Of a stretch of DNA of 64,000 nucleotides, positions 1 to 9,283 are shown piece by piece. The stretch covers positions 62,001 through 126,000 of the forward strand of contig NZ_RJVB01000010.1 in NCBI RefSeq assembly GCF_003751505.1, in the 5' to 3' direction. Position 1 is the first letter of the stretch. Each line of letters opens with the position of its first letter. The position numbers were made by a program, and so were the translations under genes. The notes beneath the pieces were generated by a model that made no database searches, was not told the origin of the DNA, and saw only the letters and a program-made list of their open reading frames with translations. This DNA is from Erwinia sp. JUb26. Lineage in GTDB: Bacteria > Pseudomonadota > Gammaproteobacteria > Enterobacterales > Enterobacteriaceae.

Positions 1-506
1 ATACCCGTATTCACACTCAGATGCGCGTAAACCCGGCATTCCTGTTTGCGGCCATGTTCTGGTACCCGCAGCTGGAAGCCGCGCAGAAAATCGCTCAGGA
101 GAGCGGTCTGGCCTATTACGATGCCTTCGCGCTGGCGATGAACGACGTACTGGATGAAGCCTGCCGTTCGCTGGCAATTCCGAAACGCATCACCTCGCTG
201 GTGCGTGATATCTGGACCCTGCAGCTGCGCCTGTCGCGCCGCCACGGCAAGCGCGCCTGGAAGCTGATGGAACATCCTAAGTTCCGCGCCGCCTACGATC
301 TGTTGGCCCTGCGCGCCGAAGTGGAAAACAATCACGAACTGCAGCGCCTGACTACCTGGTGGGGTGAGTTCCAGGTTTCCGCGCCGCCGCAGCAGAAAAC
401 CATGCTGAACACCCTCGGGGACGATCCGGCACCGCGCCGCCGCACCCGCCGTCCGCGTAAGCGCGTGCCGGGCAGTGGTCGCGGATACGACAACAACAAC
501 GCATGA
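1..506 (+). CDS. pcnB: Poly(A) polymerase I, C-terminal part (partial gene)
   Basis: This is the 3' end of pcnB, open from base 3 to a TGA at 504-506; the catalytic nucleotidyltransferase head lies upstream of the window. The visible part is the helical RNA-binding region (tryptophan-containing segments such as [18 protein letters not shown] and TTWWGEFQ) followed by a very basic tail rich in Arg and Pro ([10 protein letters not shown]), as in enterobacterial PcnB. The enzyme adds 3' poly(A) tails that promote RNA decay. Its stop codon overlaps the folK start in an ATGA, so the two genes are translationally coupled. The family assignment rests on the C-terminal architecture and on the pcnB-folK-panBCD context. 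Confidence 0.93.
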   Translation, partial: TRIHTQMRVNPAFLFAAMFWYPQLEAAQKIAQESGLAYYDAFALAMNDVLDEACRSLAIPKRITSLVRDIWTLQLRLSRRHGKRAWKLMEHPKFRAAYDLLALRAEVENNHELQRLTTWWGEFQVSAPPQQKTMLNTLGDDPAPRRRTRRPRKRVPGSGRGYDNNNA

Positions 507-982
507 CGCGAGTTTATCTGGCGCTGGGCAGTAATCTGGCCGATCCACTGCTTCAGGTGCAATCGGCACTGGATGCGCTGGCCGCGATTCCGCAGAGCAG
601 GCTGATCGCCTGCTCTTCTCTCTACCGCACGCCGCCGTACGGCCCACCCGACCAGCCTGACTATCTTAACGCCGCCGTGGCGCTGGATACCGGGCTCAGC
701 CCCGAAGCGCTGCTGGATCACACCCAGCGCATTGAGCTGGAGCAGGGGCGCGTGCGCAAAGATCATCGCTGGGGCCCACGCACGCTGGATCTCGACATCA
801 TGCTGTTTGGCAGCCTGACGCTGGACACCCCGCGCCTGACAGTGCCGCACTACGATATGCACAATCGCGCCTTTATGCTGCTGCCGCTGCAGGAAATCGC
901 CCCCGATCTCTGCCTGCCGGACGGCACGCATATTGCCGATCTGCTGGCCCCGCTGGACAGCAGCGCTATCCGTCCCTGGTAA
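503..982 (+). CDS. folK: 6-hydroxymethyl-7,8-dihydropterin pyrophosphokinase (HPPK)
   Basis: FolK transfers pyrophosphate from ATP to 6-hydroxymethyl-dihydropterin in folate synthesis. The 159-aa product has the family hallmarks: LALGSNL at the N-terminus, [10 protein letters not shown] in the pterin-binding loop, and the signature [16 protein letters not shown] carrying the acidic residues that bind magnesium-ATP. The length matches the E. coli enzyme. The ATG overlaps the pcnB stop (ATGA), which fixes the start and indicates an operon. About 100 bp separate it from panB. Confidence 0.97.
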   Translation: MTRVYLALGSNLADPLLQVQSALDALAAIPQSRLIACSSLYRTPPYGPPDQPDYLNAAVALDTGLSPEALLDHTQRIELEQGRVRKDHRWGPRTLDLDIMLFGSLTLDTPRLTVPHYDMHNRAFMLLPLQEIAPDLCLPDGTHIADLLAPLDSSAIRPW

Positions 983-1083
983 CCGCATGTCGGTGCCGCC
1001 CGAGCTGCGCCGGATATCCCCTTTGCACTCTCCTCCCCATCCTTTAAGATACGCCAACCAGGAAGACTCTTACTGAGGATACG

Positions 1084-1878
1084 ATGAAACCGACTACCGT
1101 CTCGACCTTGCGTCAATGGAAACAGCAGGGGCGTAAATTTGCTTCTATCACCGCCTATGAATTCAGCTTCGCCCGTCTGTTTGCCGATGAAGGCATCCAG
1201 GTGCTGCTGGTAGGGGATTCACTGGGGATGGTGGTTCAGGGCCACGACTCCACGCTGCCGGTCACCGTGTCTGATATCGCTTATCACACCACAACGGTCC
1301 GCCGCGGCGCGCCCGCCGCCCTTCTGCTCGCCGACCTGCCGTTTATGAGCTACAGCACCCCGCAGCAAACCTTCGACAGCGCCGCACAGCTGATGCGTGC
1401 CGGGGCCAACATGGTGAAGCTGGAAGGCGGTAAATGGCTGGCGGAGACGGTGAAGCAGCTGACCGAGCGCGCGGTGCCGGTGTGTGGCCACCTTGGCCTG
1501 ACGCCGCAGTCGGTAAATATCTTCGGCGGGTATAAAATTCAGGGCCGCGCCGAGGCCGACGCCGATCGCCTGCTGGAAGACGCGCTGGCGCTGGAAGCCG
1601 CCGGTATGCAGCTGCTGGTGCTGGAGTGCGTACCGGTGGCGCTGGCAAAACGCGTCACCGACGCGCTGACCATTCCGGTTATCGGCATTGGTGCCGGTAA
1701 CGTTACCGACGGACAGATCCTGGTGATGCACGATGCGTTTGGCATCACCGGCGGACATATCCCGAAATTCGCTAAAAACTTCCTTGCTGAAACCGGCGAC
1801 ATCCGTGCCGCCGTGCGCCAGTACGTCACGGAAGTGGAAAACGGCAGCTATCCCGCCGAACAACACAGCTTCCAGTAA
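1084..1878 (+). CDS. panB: 3-methyl-2-oxobutanoate hydroxymethyltransferase
   Basis: PanB adds a hydroxymethyl group from methylene-tetrahydrofolate to 2-oxoisovalerate, the first committed step of pantothenate synthesis. The 264-aa protein is full length. It shows [16 protein letters not shown], the metal and substrate motif [26 protein letters not shown], and the closing [20 protein letters not shown]. It starts at an ATG shortly after an AGGA-like ribosome site (ctgaggatacg). It is followed 15 bp later by panC, so panB-panC form one unit. Confidence 0.97.
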   Translation: MKPTTVSTLRQWKQQGRKFASITAYEFSFARLFADEGIQVLLVGDSLGMVVQGHDSTLPVTVSDIAYHTTTVRRGAPAALLLADLPFMSYSTPQQTFDSAAQLMRAGANMVKLEGGKWLAETVKQLTERAVPVCGHLGLTPQSVNIFGGYKIQGRAEADADRLLEDALALEAAGMQLLVLECVPVALAKRVTDALTIPVIGIGAGNVTDGQILVMHDAFGITGGHIPKFAKNFLAETGDIRAAVRQYVTEVENGSYPAEQHSFQ

Positions 1879-1893
1879 CCGAGGAGAAACACC

Positions 1894-2748
1894 GTGCTGA
1901 TTATTGAAACCCTGCCGCTGCTCCGCCGTGAAATCCGCCGCTGGCGTCAGGATGGTAAACGTATCGCGCTGGTGCCCACCATGGGCAACCTGCACGATGG
2001 GCATATGACGCTGGTTGATGAAGCGCGCGCGCGTGCGGATATCGTGGTGGTGTCCGTTTTCGTTAACCCGATGCAGTTTGAACGCGCCGACGACCTGGCG
2101 AACTACCCGCGTACCCTTCAGGCTGACTGTGAAAAGCTGAACCGTCGCGGCGTCGATCTGGTGTTTTCCCCGGCACCGGCGGATATCTACCCGCAGGGTC
2201 TGCACGAGCAGACGTTCGTCGACGTTCCCGGTCTCTCCACTCTGCTGGAGGGTGCCAGCCGCCCGGGGCATTTTCGCGGCGTGTCCACCATCGTCAGCAA
2301 GCTGTTTAACCTGGTTCAGCCGGACATCGCCTGCTTCGGCGAGAAGGACTTCCAGCAGCTGGCGCTGATCCGCAAAATGGTGGCGGATATGGGCTACGAC
2401 CTGGAGATCGTCGGCGTGCCGACGGTACGTGCGAAAGACGGCCTCGCGCTCAGCTCGCGCAACGGCTATCTGACCGCCGATGAGCGCAAAATCGCGCCGG
2501 GTCTAAGCCAGGTGATGAATGATATTGCTAACAAGCTGAGTAACGGCGAGCGCCATATTGAAGAGCTGATTGCTGACGCCGAAACGGCCCTTGCTGAGAA
2601 AGGGCTGCGGGCGGATGGCCTGGCGATTGTGGATGCCGATACCCTGCTGCCGCTAACCACGGACAGCCGTCGTGCGGTGATCCTGATGGCCGCATGGCTG
2701 GGTAAAGCTCGCCTGATTGATAACCAGCAGGTTGATCTCACCCAGTAG
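1894..2748 (+). CDS. panC: Pantothenate synthetase (pantoate-beta-alanine ligase)
   Basis: PanC condenses pantoate and beta-alanine using ATP. The 284-aa sequence has the nucleotidyl-transferase motif [17 protein letters not shown] (the HDGH is the HIGH-like signature), FVNPMQF, the pantoate-binding region [28 protein letters not shown], and the KMSKS-equivalent ALSSRNGYL. The start is GTG at 1894, supported by GAGGAG 8-13 bp upstream and by alignment with the family N-terminus. It lies in the panBC operon. Confidence 0.96.
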   Translation: MLIIETLPLLRREIRRWRQDGKRIALVPTMGNLHDGHMTLVDEARARADIVVVSVFVNPMQFERADDLANYPRTLQADCEKLNRRGVDLVFSPAPADIYPQGLHEQTFVDVPGLSTLLEGASRPGHFRGVSTIVSKLFNLVQPDIACFGEKDFQQLALIRKMVADMGYDLEIVGVPTVRAKDGLALSSRNGYLTADERKIAPGLSQVMNDIANKLSNGERHIEELIADAETALAEKGLRADGLAIVDADTLLPLTTDSRRAVILMAAWLGKARLIDNQQVDLTQ

Positions 2749-2811
2749 ACAGCGTTGCCCGCAGGGGCAATACTGTCGTTCGTTTTTCGACTGATTGCAG
2801 AGTTACAGCTT

Positions 2812-3192
2812 ATGAACCGTACTATGTTGCAGGGTAAACTCCACCGGGTGAAAGTCACCCAGGCCGACCTGAATTACGAAGGCTCCTGCGCCATCGATCA
2901 GGACTTTCTCGACGCTTCCGGCATCCTGCAGTATGAGGCGATCGATATTTACAACGTCAACAACGGCCAGCGTTTTTCCACCTACGCGATTGCCGCCGAG
3001 CGCGGCTCGAAAATCATCTCGGTCAACGGCGCGGCCGCGCGCTGCGCCTGTGAGGGCGACCTGCTGATTATCTGTTCTTACGTGCAGATGTCGGACGCCG
3101 AAGCCCGCGAATGGCAGCCGAAAGTGGCCTACTTTGAAGGCGACAACCAGATGAAGCGTGTGGCGAAAGCCGTCCCGGTTCAGGTGGCGTAA
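2812..3192 (+). CDS. panD: Aspartate 1-decarboxylase proenzyme
   Basis: PanD makes the beta-alanine used by PanC. It is a proenzyme that cleaves itself between Gly24 and Ser25 to give a pyruvoyl group; the site EGSCAID is intact. The start was set at ATG 2812 ([14 protein letters not shown]), giving the family length of 126 aa. A longer frame back to 2755 has no family support. The ribosome site before 2812 is weak. Here panD directly follows panC with no yadD-like gene between. The maturation factor PanM is not in the window. A strong hairpin follows. Confidence 0.96.
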   Translation: MNRTMLQGKLHRVKVTQADLNYEGSCAIDQDFLDASGILQYEAIDIYNVNNGQRFSTYAIAAERGSKIISVNGAAARCACEGDLLIICSYVQMSDAEAREWQPKVAYFEGDNQMKRVAKAVPVQVA

Positions 3193-3197
3193 ACAAA

Positions 3198-3225
3198 ACG
3201 GGGCGGCCATTTATGGTCGCCCCGT
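3198..3225. terminator. Bidirectional hairpin between panD and yadH
   Basis: A 12-bp stem (ACGGGGCGGCCA paired with TGGTCGCCCCGT, one G-U) closes on a TTTA loop between two convergent genes. It is preceded by AAAA on the yadH side. It can end both transcripts. Confidence 0.8.
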
Positions 3226-3248
3226 TCAGTTCATTTCAGTCAATCACA

Positions 3249-4019
3249 TCAGGTTCGCAGCCCGCGACCCCGCTGGATCAGCGACCACGCCAGCGCATAA
3301 AACACCACGATAAACGCCACCAGCACCGCCAGCGTGAAGCCCAGCGGCACGTCATTGATACCGAGGAAGCCGTAGCGGAATCCGCTAATCATATAGACGA
3401 TAGGATTCAGCTTGGAGACCACCTGCCAGACCGGCGGCAGCAGCGTCAGTGAGTAAAACACCCCGCCAAGATAGGTCAGCGGCGTCAGCACAAACGTCGG
3501 GATCAGGCTGATATCGTCAAAGGTGCGAGCAAAGACCGCATTCAGCAGACCGGCCAGCGAGAACAGGATCGCCGTCAGCAGCAGCGTCACCGCCACCATC
3601 AGCCACGAATGCACCTGGAAAGGCACGAAGAACAGCGAAATCGCCGTGACCAGCACGCCCACGCAGACGCCGCGCGCCACGCCACCGCCGACGTAACCGG
3701 CGATAATCACATGCGTTGGCACCGGCGCCACCAGCAGCTCTTCAATATTGCGCTGGAACTTGGAACTGAAAAACGACGAGGCAACGTTGGCATAGGCGTT
3801 GGTGATCACCGCCATCATGATCAGGCCAGGCACGATAAACTGCATATAGGTGAAGCCGTGCATTTCACCAATGCGTGAGCCGATCAGATTACCGAAGATG
3901 ATAAAGTACAGCGTCATGGTAATGACCGGCGGAACCAGCGTCTGGATCCAGATACGGGCAAAGCGGTTAACCTCTTTACTCCAGATGCTCTTGAGGGCTA
4001 CCCAGTACAAATGTGTCAT
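3249..4019 (-). CDS. yadH: ABC-2 type transporter permease
   Basis: This 256-aa membrane protein has about six hydrophobic segments and the ABC-2 permease pattern (TLVPPVITMTLYFIIFGNLIG near the N-terminus; FVLTPLTYLGGVFYSLTLLP late). It matches E. coli YadH in length and position. Its start overlaps the end of the ATPase gene by 4 bp, so the two form a two-component exporter. The substrate is not known from sequence; YadGH relatives are treated as drug or lipid exporters. Confidence 0.93.
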   Translation of the reverse strand: MTHLYWVALKSIWSKEVNRFARIWIQTLVPPVITMTLYFIIFGNLIGSRIGEMHGFTYMQFIVPGLIMMAVITNAYANVASSFFSSKFQRNIEELLVAPVPTHVIIAGYVGGGVARGVCVGVLVTAISLFFVPFQVHSWLMVAVTLLLTAILFSLAGLLNAVFARTFDDISLIPTFVLTPLTYLGGVFYSLTLLPPVWQVVSKLNPIVYMISGFRYGFLGINDVPLGFTLAVLVAFIVVFYALAWSLIQRGRGLRT

Positions 4020-4942
4020 GCTTTCTCTCCCGTGTGACCATTCACCAGGTCAACAAACAGCTCCTCAAGACGGTTCGCCTTGTTGCGCATACTCAGCACC
4101 TGCACGCCCTGAGCGCTCAGCTGGCTAAACACGCTGTTCAGCCCCTGCTCGCGCAGCACTTCCACTTCCAGCGTTGAGGTATCCACCAGCCGATACTTGA
4201 AGCCTTCCAGCTGCGGCAGCGGGCTTTTTGCGGCCAGATCGAGGATAAAGGTTTCCGACTTCAGCTTCGCCAGCAGCCCCTTCATTGAGGTGTTCTCCAC
4301 CAGTTCACCGCTCTGGATAATGCCGATGTTGCGGCACAGCATTTCCGCCTCTTCCAGATAGTGGGTAGTCAGAATGATGGTGGTGCCGCGGGCGTTCAGA
4401 TCTTTCAGGAAGGTCCACATCGAACGACGCAGCTCGATATCCACCCCAGCGGTTGGCTCATCCAGAATCAGCAGCTTCGGTTCGTGCATCAGTGCGCGGG
4501 CGATCATCAGGCGACGTTTCATGCCGCCGGAGAGCATACGCGCACGCTCGTTGCGCTTCTGCCAGAGGTCTAGCTGGGTCAGGTATTTTTCCGCCCGCTT
4601 CACCGCTTCGCGTTTTTCCACACCGTAATAACCGGCCTGATCGACGACGATCTGCTGCACGGTTTCAAACTGGTTAAAGTTAAATTCCTGCGGTACCAGC
4701 CCCAGCTGACGCTTGGCATTGACCACGTCGTTTTGCAGATCGTAACCAAACACCCGCACCCGGCCGCTGGTTTTATTCACCAGCGAACTGATGATGCCAA
4801 TGGTGGTGGATTTACCCGCCCCGTTAGGGCCGAGCAGCGCATAGAAATCACCTGCCTCAACCTGGAGATCGATTCCCTTGAGCGCCTGAACTCCGCCCGC
4901 GTAGGTTTTGGTCAGTTTTTCAAGTTCAAGTGCATAAGTCAT
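4016..4942 (-). CDS. yadG: ABC transporter ATP-binding protein
   Basis: The 308-aa ATPase partners the YadH permease. It has Walker A (GPNGAGKST), a Q-loop, the ABC signature LSGGMKRR, Walker B (LLILDEPTAGVD) and an H-loop (TTHYLEEAE). The C-terminal extension of about 80 residues is typical of the ABC-2 drug or polysaccharide exporter subfamily. The gene starts at ATG 4942 and is divergent from can; the 121-bp gap must hold both promoters. Confidence 0.94.
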   Translation of the reverse strand: MTYALELEKLTKTYAGGVQALKGIDLQVEAGDFYALLGPNGAGKSTTIGIISSLVNKTSGRVRVFGYDLQNDVVNAKRQLGLVPQEFNFNQFETVQQIVVDQAGYYGVEKREAVKRAEKYLTQLDLWQKRNERARMLSGGMKRRLMIARALMHEPKLLILDEPTAGVDIELRRSMWTFLKDLNARGTTIILTTHYLEEAEMLCRNIGIIQSGELVENTSMKGLLAKLKSETFILDLAAKSPLPQLEGFKYRLVDTSTLEVEVLREQGLNSVFSQLSAQGVQVLSMRNKANRLEELFVDLVNGHTGEKA

Positions 4943-5063
4943 AGGTAAGAAATAGCCCTTTGTATTTATCGTGTCGCGTTTAGTTTCTTGTTTGCCGTTT
5001 TCAAGCGCCGATCATTGCCCTATATTACCGCAACGTTTTTGTGTGTGACTGGTCGACACCATT

Positions 5064-5726
5064 ATGAAAGATATTGAAACCCTTATCAGCAATAACCGCG
5101 AATGGTCCCGATTGCTGAAAGAGGAAGATCCCGGTTTTTTTGAACGTTTGTCTCTGGCACAAAAACCCCGTTTCCTGTGGATTGGCTGCTCCGACAGTCG
5201 CGTTCCCGCCGAGCGACTGACCGGGCTGGAGCCTGGCGAACTTTTCGTTCACCGCAACGTGGCCAATCTGGTGATTCACACCGACCTCAACTGCCTTTCC
5301 GTCGTGCAGTACGCGGTGGAGGTGCTGGAGGTTGAACATATTATTATCTGCGGCCATTACGGCTGCGGCGGCGTTCAGGCGGCGGTGGAAAACCCGGAAC
5401 TGGGCCTGATTAACAACTGGCTGCTGCACATTCGCGATCTCTGGTACAAACACAGTTCGCTGCTGGGTGAGCTGGCGCCGGAAAAACGCTTCGATAAACT
5501 TTGTGAAATCAACGTGATTGAGCAGGTTTACAACCTTGGCCACTCAACCGTGATGCAGTCAGCGTGGAAACGCGGACAGAAGGTGACAATTCACGGCTGG
5601 GTGTACGGCATCCTGGACGGCTATCTGCGCGACCTGGGTGTAACGGCCACCAACCGTGAAATTCTGGAACAGCGCTACCGCCACGGCATCGCCAACCTGC
5701 TGAACGACCCGGACTTCACTCCGTAA
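5064..5726 (+). CDS. can: Beta-class carbonic anhydrase
   Basis: Can interconverts CO2 and bicarbonate, supplying bicarbonate for carboxylations. The 220-aa protein keeps all four zinc-site residues of the E. coli enzyme at the same numbers: Cys42 and Asp44 ([10 protein letters not shown]), His98 and Cys101 (CGHYGCGG). It is divergently oriented to yadG and convergent with hpt, as in E. coli. No strong terminator is visible in the 114 bp before hpt. Confidence 0.97.
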   Translation: MKDIETLISNNREWSRLLKEEDPGFFERLSLAQKPRFLWIGCSDSRVPAERLTGLEPGELFVHRNVANLVIHTDLNCLSVVQYAVEVLEVEHIIICGHYGCGGVQAAVENPELGLINNWLLHIRDLWYKHSSLLGELAPEKRFDKLCEINVIEQVYNLGHSTVMQSAWKRGQKVTIHGWVYGILDGYLRDLGVTATNREILEQRYRHGIANLLNDPDFTP

Positions 5727-5840
5727 GCCACGGGCAAAACATCCCCGCCCGACTGCAATTTGCCGCACATCATATAACAGGCCGAAATTTCCGACCTTGG
5801 TCGATTGTGCGGTGGACACTGGCGGTCATTCAGCCCGATT

Positions 5841-6377
5841 TTACTCGTCCAGCATCACCACTTTGCCGATAAACGGCAGGTGGCGATAGCGCTGGGCGTA
5901 GTCAATACCGTAGCCCACCACGAACTCATCAGGAATAGAGAAACCGACATATTCCACCGGCACCTGCACTTCCCGGCGCTCCGGCTTATCCAGCAGAGTA
6001 CAGATTGCCAGTGACTTAGGGCCACGCAGGCTGAAGATTTCCCGCACTTTGCTCAGCGTATTACCTGAATCAATAATGTCTTCGACAATCAGCACGTCCT
6101 TGCCGCGGATATCTTCATCCAGATCCTTGAGGATTTTTACATCGCGGGTACTGGAGGTGCCGTTACCGTAGCTGGAGGCGGTCATAAAATCGACCTCGTG
6201 AGGCACATCAATGGCCCGGCACAGGTCGGCCATAAACATAAAGGAGCCGCGCAGCAGGCCAACCAGCACCATATCGCTACCGCTGTTGCGGTAATGGTCA
6301 TTGATTTGCTGGCCAAGTTCAGCAATGCGGGATTTGATCTCGGCTTCGGAGATCATCACTTCAACGGTATGTTTCAT
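5841..6377 (-). CDS. hpt: Hypoxanthine phosphoribosyltransferase
   Basis: Hpt salvages hypoxanthine to IMP using PRPP. The 178-aa product carries the PRPP loop [15 protein letters not shown], the flexible-loop [14 protein letters not shown], and [20 protein letters not shown] at the end. The start is ATG 6377 (MKHTVEVMI), matching the family N-terminus; an in-frame ATG 33 bp upstream adds unrelated residues. In E. coli the next gene is gcd; here that place is taken by a PLP enzyme and the CRISPR-Cas locus. Confidence 0.97.
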   Translation of the reverse strand: MKHTVEVMISEAEIKSRIAELGQQINDHYRNSGSDMVLVGLLRGSFMFMADLCRAIDVPHEVDFMTASSYGNGTSSTRDVKILKDLDEDIRGKDVLIVEDIIDSGNTLSKVREIFSLRGPKSLAICTLLDKPERREVQVPVEYVGFSIPDEFVVGYGIDYAQRYRHLPFIGKVVMLDE

Positions 6378-6625
6378 AGTTAGTCGTCGATTGTTCAGGG
6401 AAAGCGGCACAGTCTAGCACATTTCTCCCTCCTGACGCGCTCCGTTGCGCAACGCCCCACGGTAAATTACGCAATAGACATATGGACTGCTAAACGTAAA
6501 GATAGCCACATTTTATATCGCTATATGTTTTATCAATAGAACGTTAATTCATTTATCCTGCCCATACCGCGCATGATAGTTTAGCGCGAATAATAAAAGC
6601 ACCGCGCCTAATGGCAGGAGATTGC

Positions 6626-7906
6626 ATGGCTTCCTCACATTCTAAAAAAACGCATATCGGCAACCGCGAACTGCAGCCCGAAACCCAGATGCTTAACTAC
6701 GGCTATGACCCGGCGCTGTCGGAAGGTGCGGTTAAGCCGCCGGTATTTCTCACCTCAACCTTCGTCTTCAACAGCGCCGAAGAGGGCCGCGATTTCTTTG
6801 ACTACGTTTCCGGGCGTCGTGAGCCGCCTGCGGGAGAGGGAAACGGCCTGGTTTATTCGCGCTTTAATCATCCGAACAGCGAGATAGTGGAAGATCGACT
6901 GGCGGTCTATGAACGCACCGAAAGCGCGGCGCTGTTCTCCTCCGGCATGTCGGCAATTTCAACCACGCTATTGGCTTTCACCAGGCCCGGGGACACCATC
7001 CTGCACTCGCAGCCGCTTTACGGCGGTACGGAAACCCTGCTAAGCAAAACCTTCGGTAATCTGAATATTTCCAGCGTGGGATTCGCCGACGGCGTTGATG
7101 AAGCCTCAGTTCAGGCCGCCGCCGACAAGGCACTGGCGCAGGGTCGCGTGTCGGTGATCCTGATTGAGTCCCCGGCGAATCCGACCAATAGCCTGGTGGA
7201 TATTGCGCTGATTAAACGCATCGCGGACAGCATCGAACAGCGGCAGAATTACCGCCCGGTAATTGCCTGCGATAACACGCTGCTGGGGCCGGTATTCTCT
7301 CGCCCAACCGAACACGGTGCGGATATCTCACTCTATTCACTGACCAAATACGTTGGCGGCCACTCGGATCTTATTGCCGGAGCGGCGATGGGCAGCAAGA
7401 CGCTGATCCGCCAGGTGAAAGCGCTGCGCAGCGCCATCGGTACCCAGCTCGATCCGCACTCCAGCTGGATGATTGGACGATCGCTGGAGACGCTGGCGCT
7501 GCGTATGGAGCGCGCCAATGACAACGCGGCTGCTGTGGCGGAGTTTCTGCGCGACCATTCACAGGTGGAACACATCCACTATCTGCCGTTCCTGGACGCC
7601 GACTCGCCGCAGGGCAAAACGTATCGCGCCCAGTGCAGCGGCGCCGGTTCCACCTTCTCATTTGATATCCACGGCGGTGAAGCGGCGGCGTTTAAGTTCC
7701 TCAACTCGCTGCAGCTGTTCAAGCTGGCGGTCAGCCTCGGCGGCACCGAATCCCTCGCCAGCCATCCGGCCAGCACCACCCACTCCGGCGTTCCGCTGGA
7801 GGTCCGCGACCGCATAGGTATTAAATCCACGACGATCCGCCTGTCGATCGGCATCGAAAATAAAGACGACTTGATCGAGGATCTGCGGCTGGCGCTGCTG
7901 GGGTAA
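6626..7906 (+). CDS. PLP-dependent Cys/Met metabolism enzyme (cystathionine gamma-synthase/lyase family)
   Basis: This 426-aa enzyme is of the trans-sulfuration family. Visible motifs are the substrate and cofactor segment [32 protein letters not shown], the PLP-stacking region [12 protein letters not shown], the phosphate and Asp motif ESPANPTN...[10 protein letters not shown], and the Schiff-base lysine in [11 protein letters not shown]. Near the end, [20 protein letters not shown] is typical. The start was chosen at ATG 6626 because AGGAG lies 8 bp upstream; an ATG at 6611 has no such site. The exact reaction (synthase, beta-lyase or gamma-lyase) cannot be read from sequence. It stands alone, with its own terminator, between hpt and CRISPR array 1. 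Confidence 0.88.
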   Translation: MASSHSKKTHIGNRELQPETQMLNYGYDPALSEGAVKPPVFLTSTFVFNSAEEGRDFFDYVSGRREPPAGEGNGLVYSRFNHPNSEIVEDRLAVYERTESAALFSSGMSAISTTLLAFTRPGDTILHSQPLYGGTETLLSKTFGNLNISSVGFADGVDEASVQAAADKALAQGRVSVILIESPANPTNSLVDIALIKRIADSIEQRQNYRPVIACDNTLLGPVFSRPTEHGADISLYSLTKYVGGHSDLIAGAAMGSKTLIRQVKALRSAIGTQLDPHSSWMIGRSLETLALRMERANDNAAAVAEFLRDHSQVEHIHYLPFLDADSPQGKTYRAQCSGAGSTFSFDIHGGEAAAFKFLNSLQLFKLAVSLGGTESLASHPASTTHSGVPLEVRDRIGIKSTTIRLSIGIENKDDLIEDLRLALLG

Positions 7907-7917
7907 ACGTTTGATCG

Positions 7918-7950
7918 CCAGCAGCAGCGGATGATGCTGCTGCTGGTTTT
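7918..7950 (+). terminator. Intrinsic terminator of the PLP enzyme gene
   Basis: CCAGCAGCAGC pairs perfectly with GCTGCTGCTGG across a 7-nt loop and is followed by TTTT. It ends 20 bp before the CRISPR array and insulates it. Confidence 0.8.
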
Positions 7951-7969
7951 GAGTTGTTGTCGGGTGATT

Positions 7970-8591
7970 TATAAGGGCTGCCTGTACGGCAGTGAACTTA
8001 CCAATGAGTGAGACACTCTTATCTTTCTAAGCTGCCTGTACGGCAGTGAACTCGAGTCCAGTCAGAGGAGCCAGCATTATCAATTTCTAAGCTGCCTGTA
8101 CGGCAGTGAACCCAGCACCAACCCGCATGCAACCTTCCTGGCTTTTCTAAGCTGCCTGTACGGCAGTGAACATGAGCTACGTGTTTGAGTTTGCGCTGAC
8201 AACTTTCTAAGCTGCCTGTACGGCAGTGAACACGGCGATTGTAGTGATACGGGTACATTGAAGTTTCTAAGCTGCCTGTACGGCAGTGAACCGTAACGTG
8301 CTTGCCACCATTCCGTTCTCGATTTTCTAAGCTGCCTGTACGGCAGTGAACGACAGCAAAGCGGCATTATATCTAGAGCTAGATTTCTAAGCTGCCTGTA
8401 CGGCAGTGAACTTCTAGTGAAGGTTATAAGGATTCTTGGTTTATTTCTAAGCTGCCTGTACGGCAGTGAACGAATCCTGGGGAGTTAACAGCCCCGATGA
8501 CGATTTCTAAGCTGCCTGTACGGCAGTGAACATTACCATAGAAGACTTCGTTGGTAGCATGCGTTTCTAAGCTGCCTGTACGGCAGTGAAC
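7970..8591 (-). CRISPR. Type I-F CRISPR array 1 (11 repeats, 10 spacers)
   Basis: Ten intact 28-bp repeats and one degenerate end repeat lie at a strict 60-bp period. In the crRNA direction (minus strand) each repeat starts GTTCACTGCC, has the Cas6f hairpin CTGCC-GTACA-GGCAG, and ends in the 8-nt handle CTTAGAAA. The terminal repeat at 7970-7997 keeps only the first 20 nt, which marks it as the leader-distal end, so the leader is at 8592 and beyond, next to csy4. Nine spacers are 32 nt; the oldest (7998-8023) is only 26 nt. Spacer starts on the plus strand are 7998, 8052, 8112, 8172, 8232, 8292, 8352, 8412, 8472 and 8532. No spacer matched another part of the window by eye. Confidence 0.99.
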
Positions 8592-8719
8592 TGTTATGAA
8601 AACATCTAACCATCTGTAACACAGACTGAAAAACCAAATACCCTCAAAAAACCCTCTTTCTAACGGCCCCTCCAACGCTAATGAAAATCAACAGGTTAGC
8701 GCTGGAGGAAAAAAAAGGG
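8592..8719 (-). promoter_or_regulatory. Leader of CRISPR array 1
   Basis: This AT-rich stretch between csy4 and the newest repeat should hold the array promoter and the adaptation signals. Two blocks recur in leader 2 at matching distances from the first repeat: an ACCC(C)TCTTT block about 60 bp away, and a run of eight A then GGGT about 118 bp away (8709-8720). A 13-bp imperfect hairpin (8669-8681 with 8696-8708) lies just after csy4 and may end the csy transcript. Confidence 0.7.
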
Positions 8720-9274
8720 TCAGAACCAGGGGATAGGAGTAGTGGCACTCAAGCCGTAGGAACTAAATTCGCCATGAACCGGCGTTGACCCGAGCGGGCC
8801 ATGTTCAATAAAAAATCGATAGGCATTGCCGTTGCTACCACTTTTTATAAACAGGAAAGGCAGATCGCTACGCTGTTCATTTACCGCATTAATCTTCTGC
8901 TGCGCCTCTAACTCACTTAACCAGCCTTTGTTAACCGAGCGGCGGCGCAGGCGCTCGGCGCTACTTTTAACCTGCACCCGTCGGACGGTGCGCCAGCTTT
9001 TATTCTCCGGCACCCGGGTAATAACATCGCAGTGAATATAGTCCTTCAGGCCATGCTGCCAGTCGCACTGCTGTAAGGAAGACAGATCCTCCCGCGATCC
9101 GTGCAGCCGGAGCCTGTTGCCCAGAGTTTGCCTTACCTCCGGAAAGCTGATGCCTATCCGGCCATCGGCGGCACGCTGTAAATACTGGTGCAATCGTTGA
9201 AAAAGCTGCGCCATGACAACGTGCTCCGCTGTCTCAGCATCCGCCAGAACGCGGATATCCTGATAGTAATCCAT
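8720..9274 (-). CDS. cas6f: Cas6f (Csy4) crRNA-processing endoribonuclease
   Basis: Cas6f cuts the pre-crRNA at the base of each repeat hairpin and stays bound to the 3' stem-loop as part of the surveillance complex. The 184-aa protein has the catalytic His at residue 29 (QRLHQYL), as in Pseudomonas Csy4, the arginine-rich RNA-binding helix (RRVQVKSSAERLRRR), and the C-terminal glycine-aromatic tail (SSYGLSATTPIPWF). It is the last gene of csy1-csy2-csy3-csy4, 9 bp after csy3, and adjoins array 1, whose repeats have the matching hairpin. Confidence 0.96.
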   Translation of the reverse strand: MDYYQDIRVLADAETAEHVVMAQLFQRLHQYLQRAADGRIGISFPEVRQTLGNRLRLHGSREDLSSLQQCDWQHGLKDYIHCDVITRVPENKSWRTVRRVQVKSSAERLRRRSVNKGWLSELEAQQKINAVNEQRSDLPFLFIKSGSNGNAYRFFIEHGPLGSTPVHGEFSSYGLSATTPIPWF

Positions 9275-9283
9275 AGCCAGCCT

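Noticed and set aside
1219-2271. 350-codon minus-strand frame over panB and panC
   Set aside because: It is the shadow of two well-supported genes in high-GC DNA and has no recognisable domain.
7970-8675. Minus-strand open frames across CRISPR array 1 with repeated VHCRTGSLE or GSLPYRQLR
   Set aside because: These are translations of the 28-bp repeat and its spacers; the 60-bp period is divisible by three, so frames stay open.
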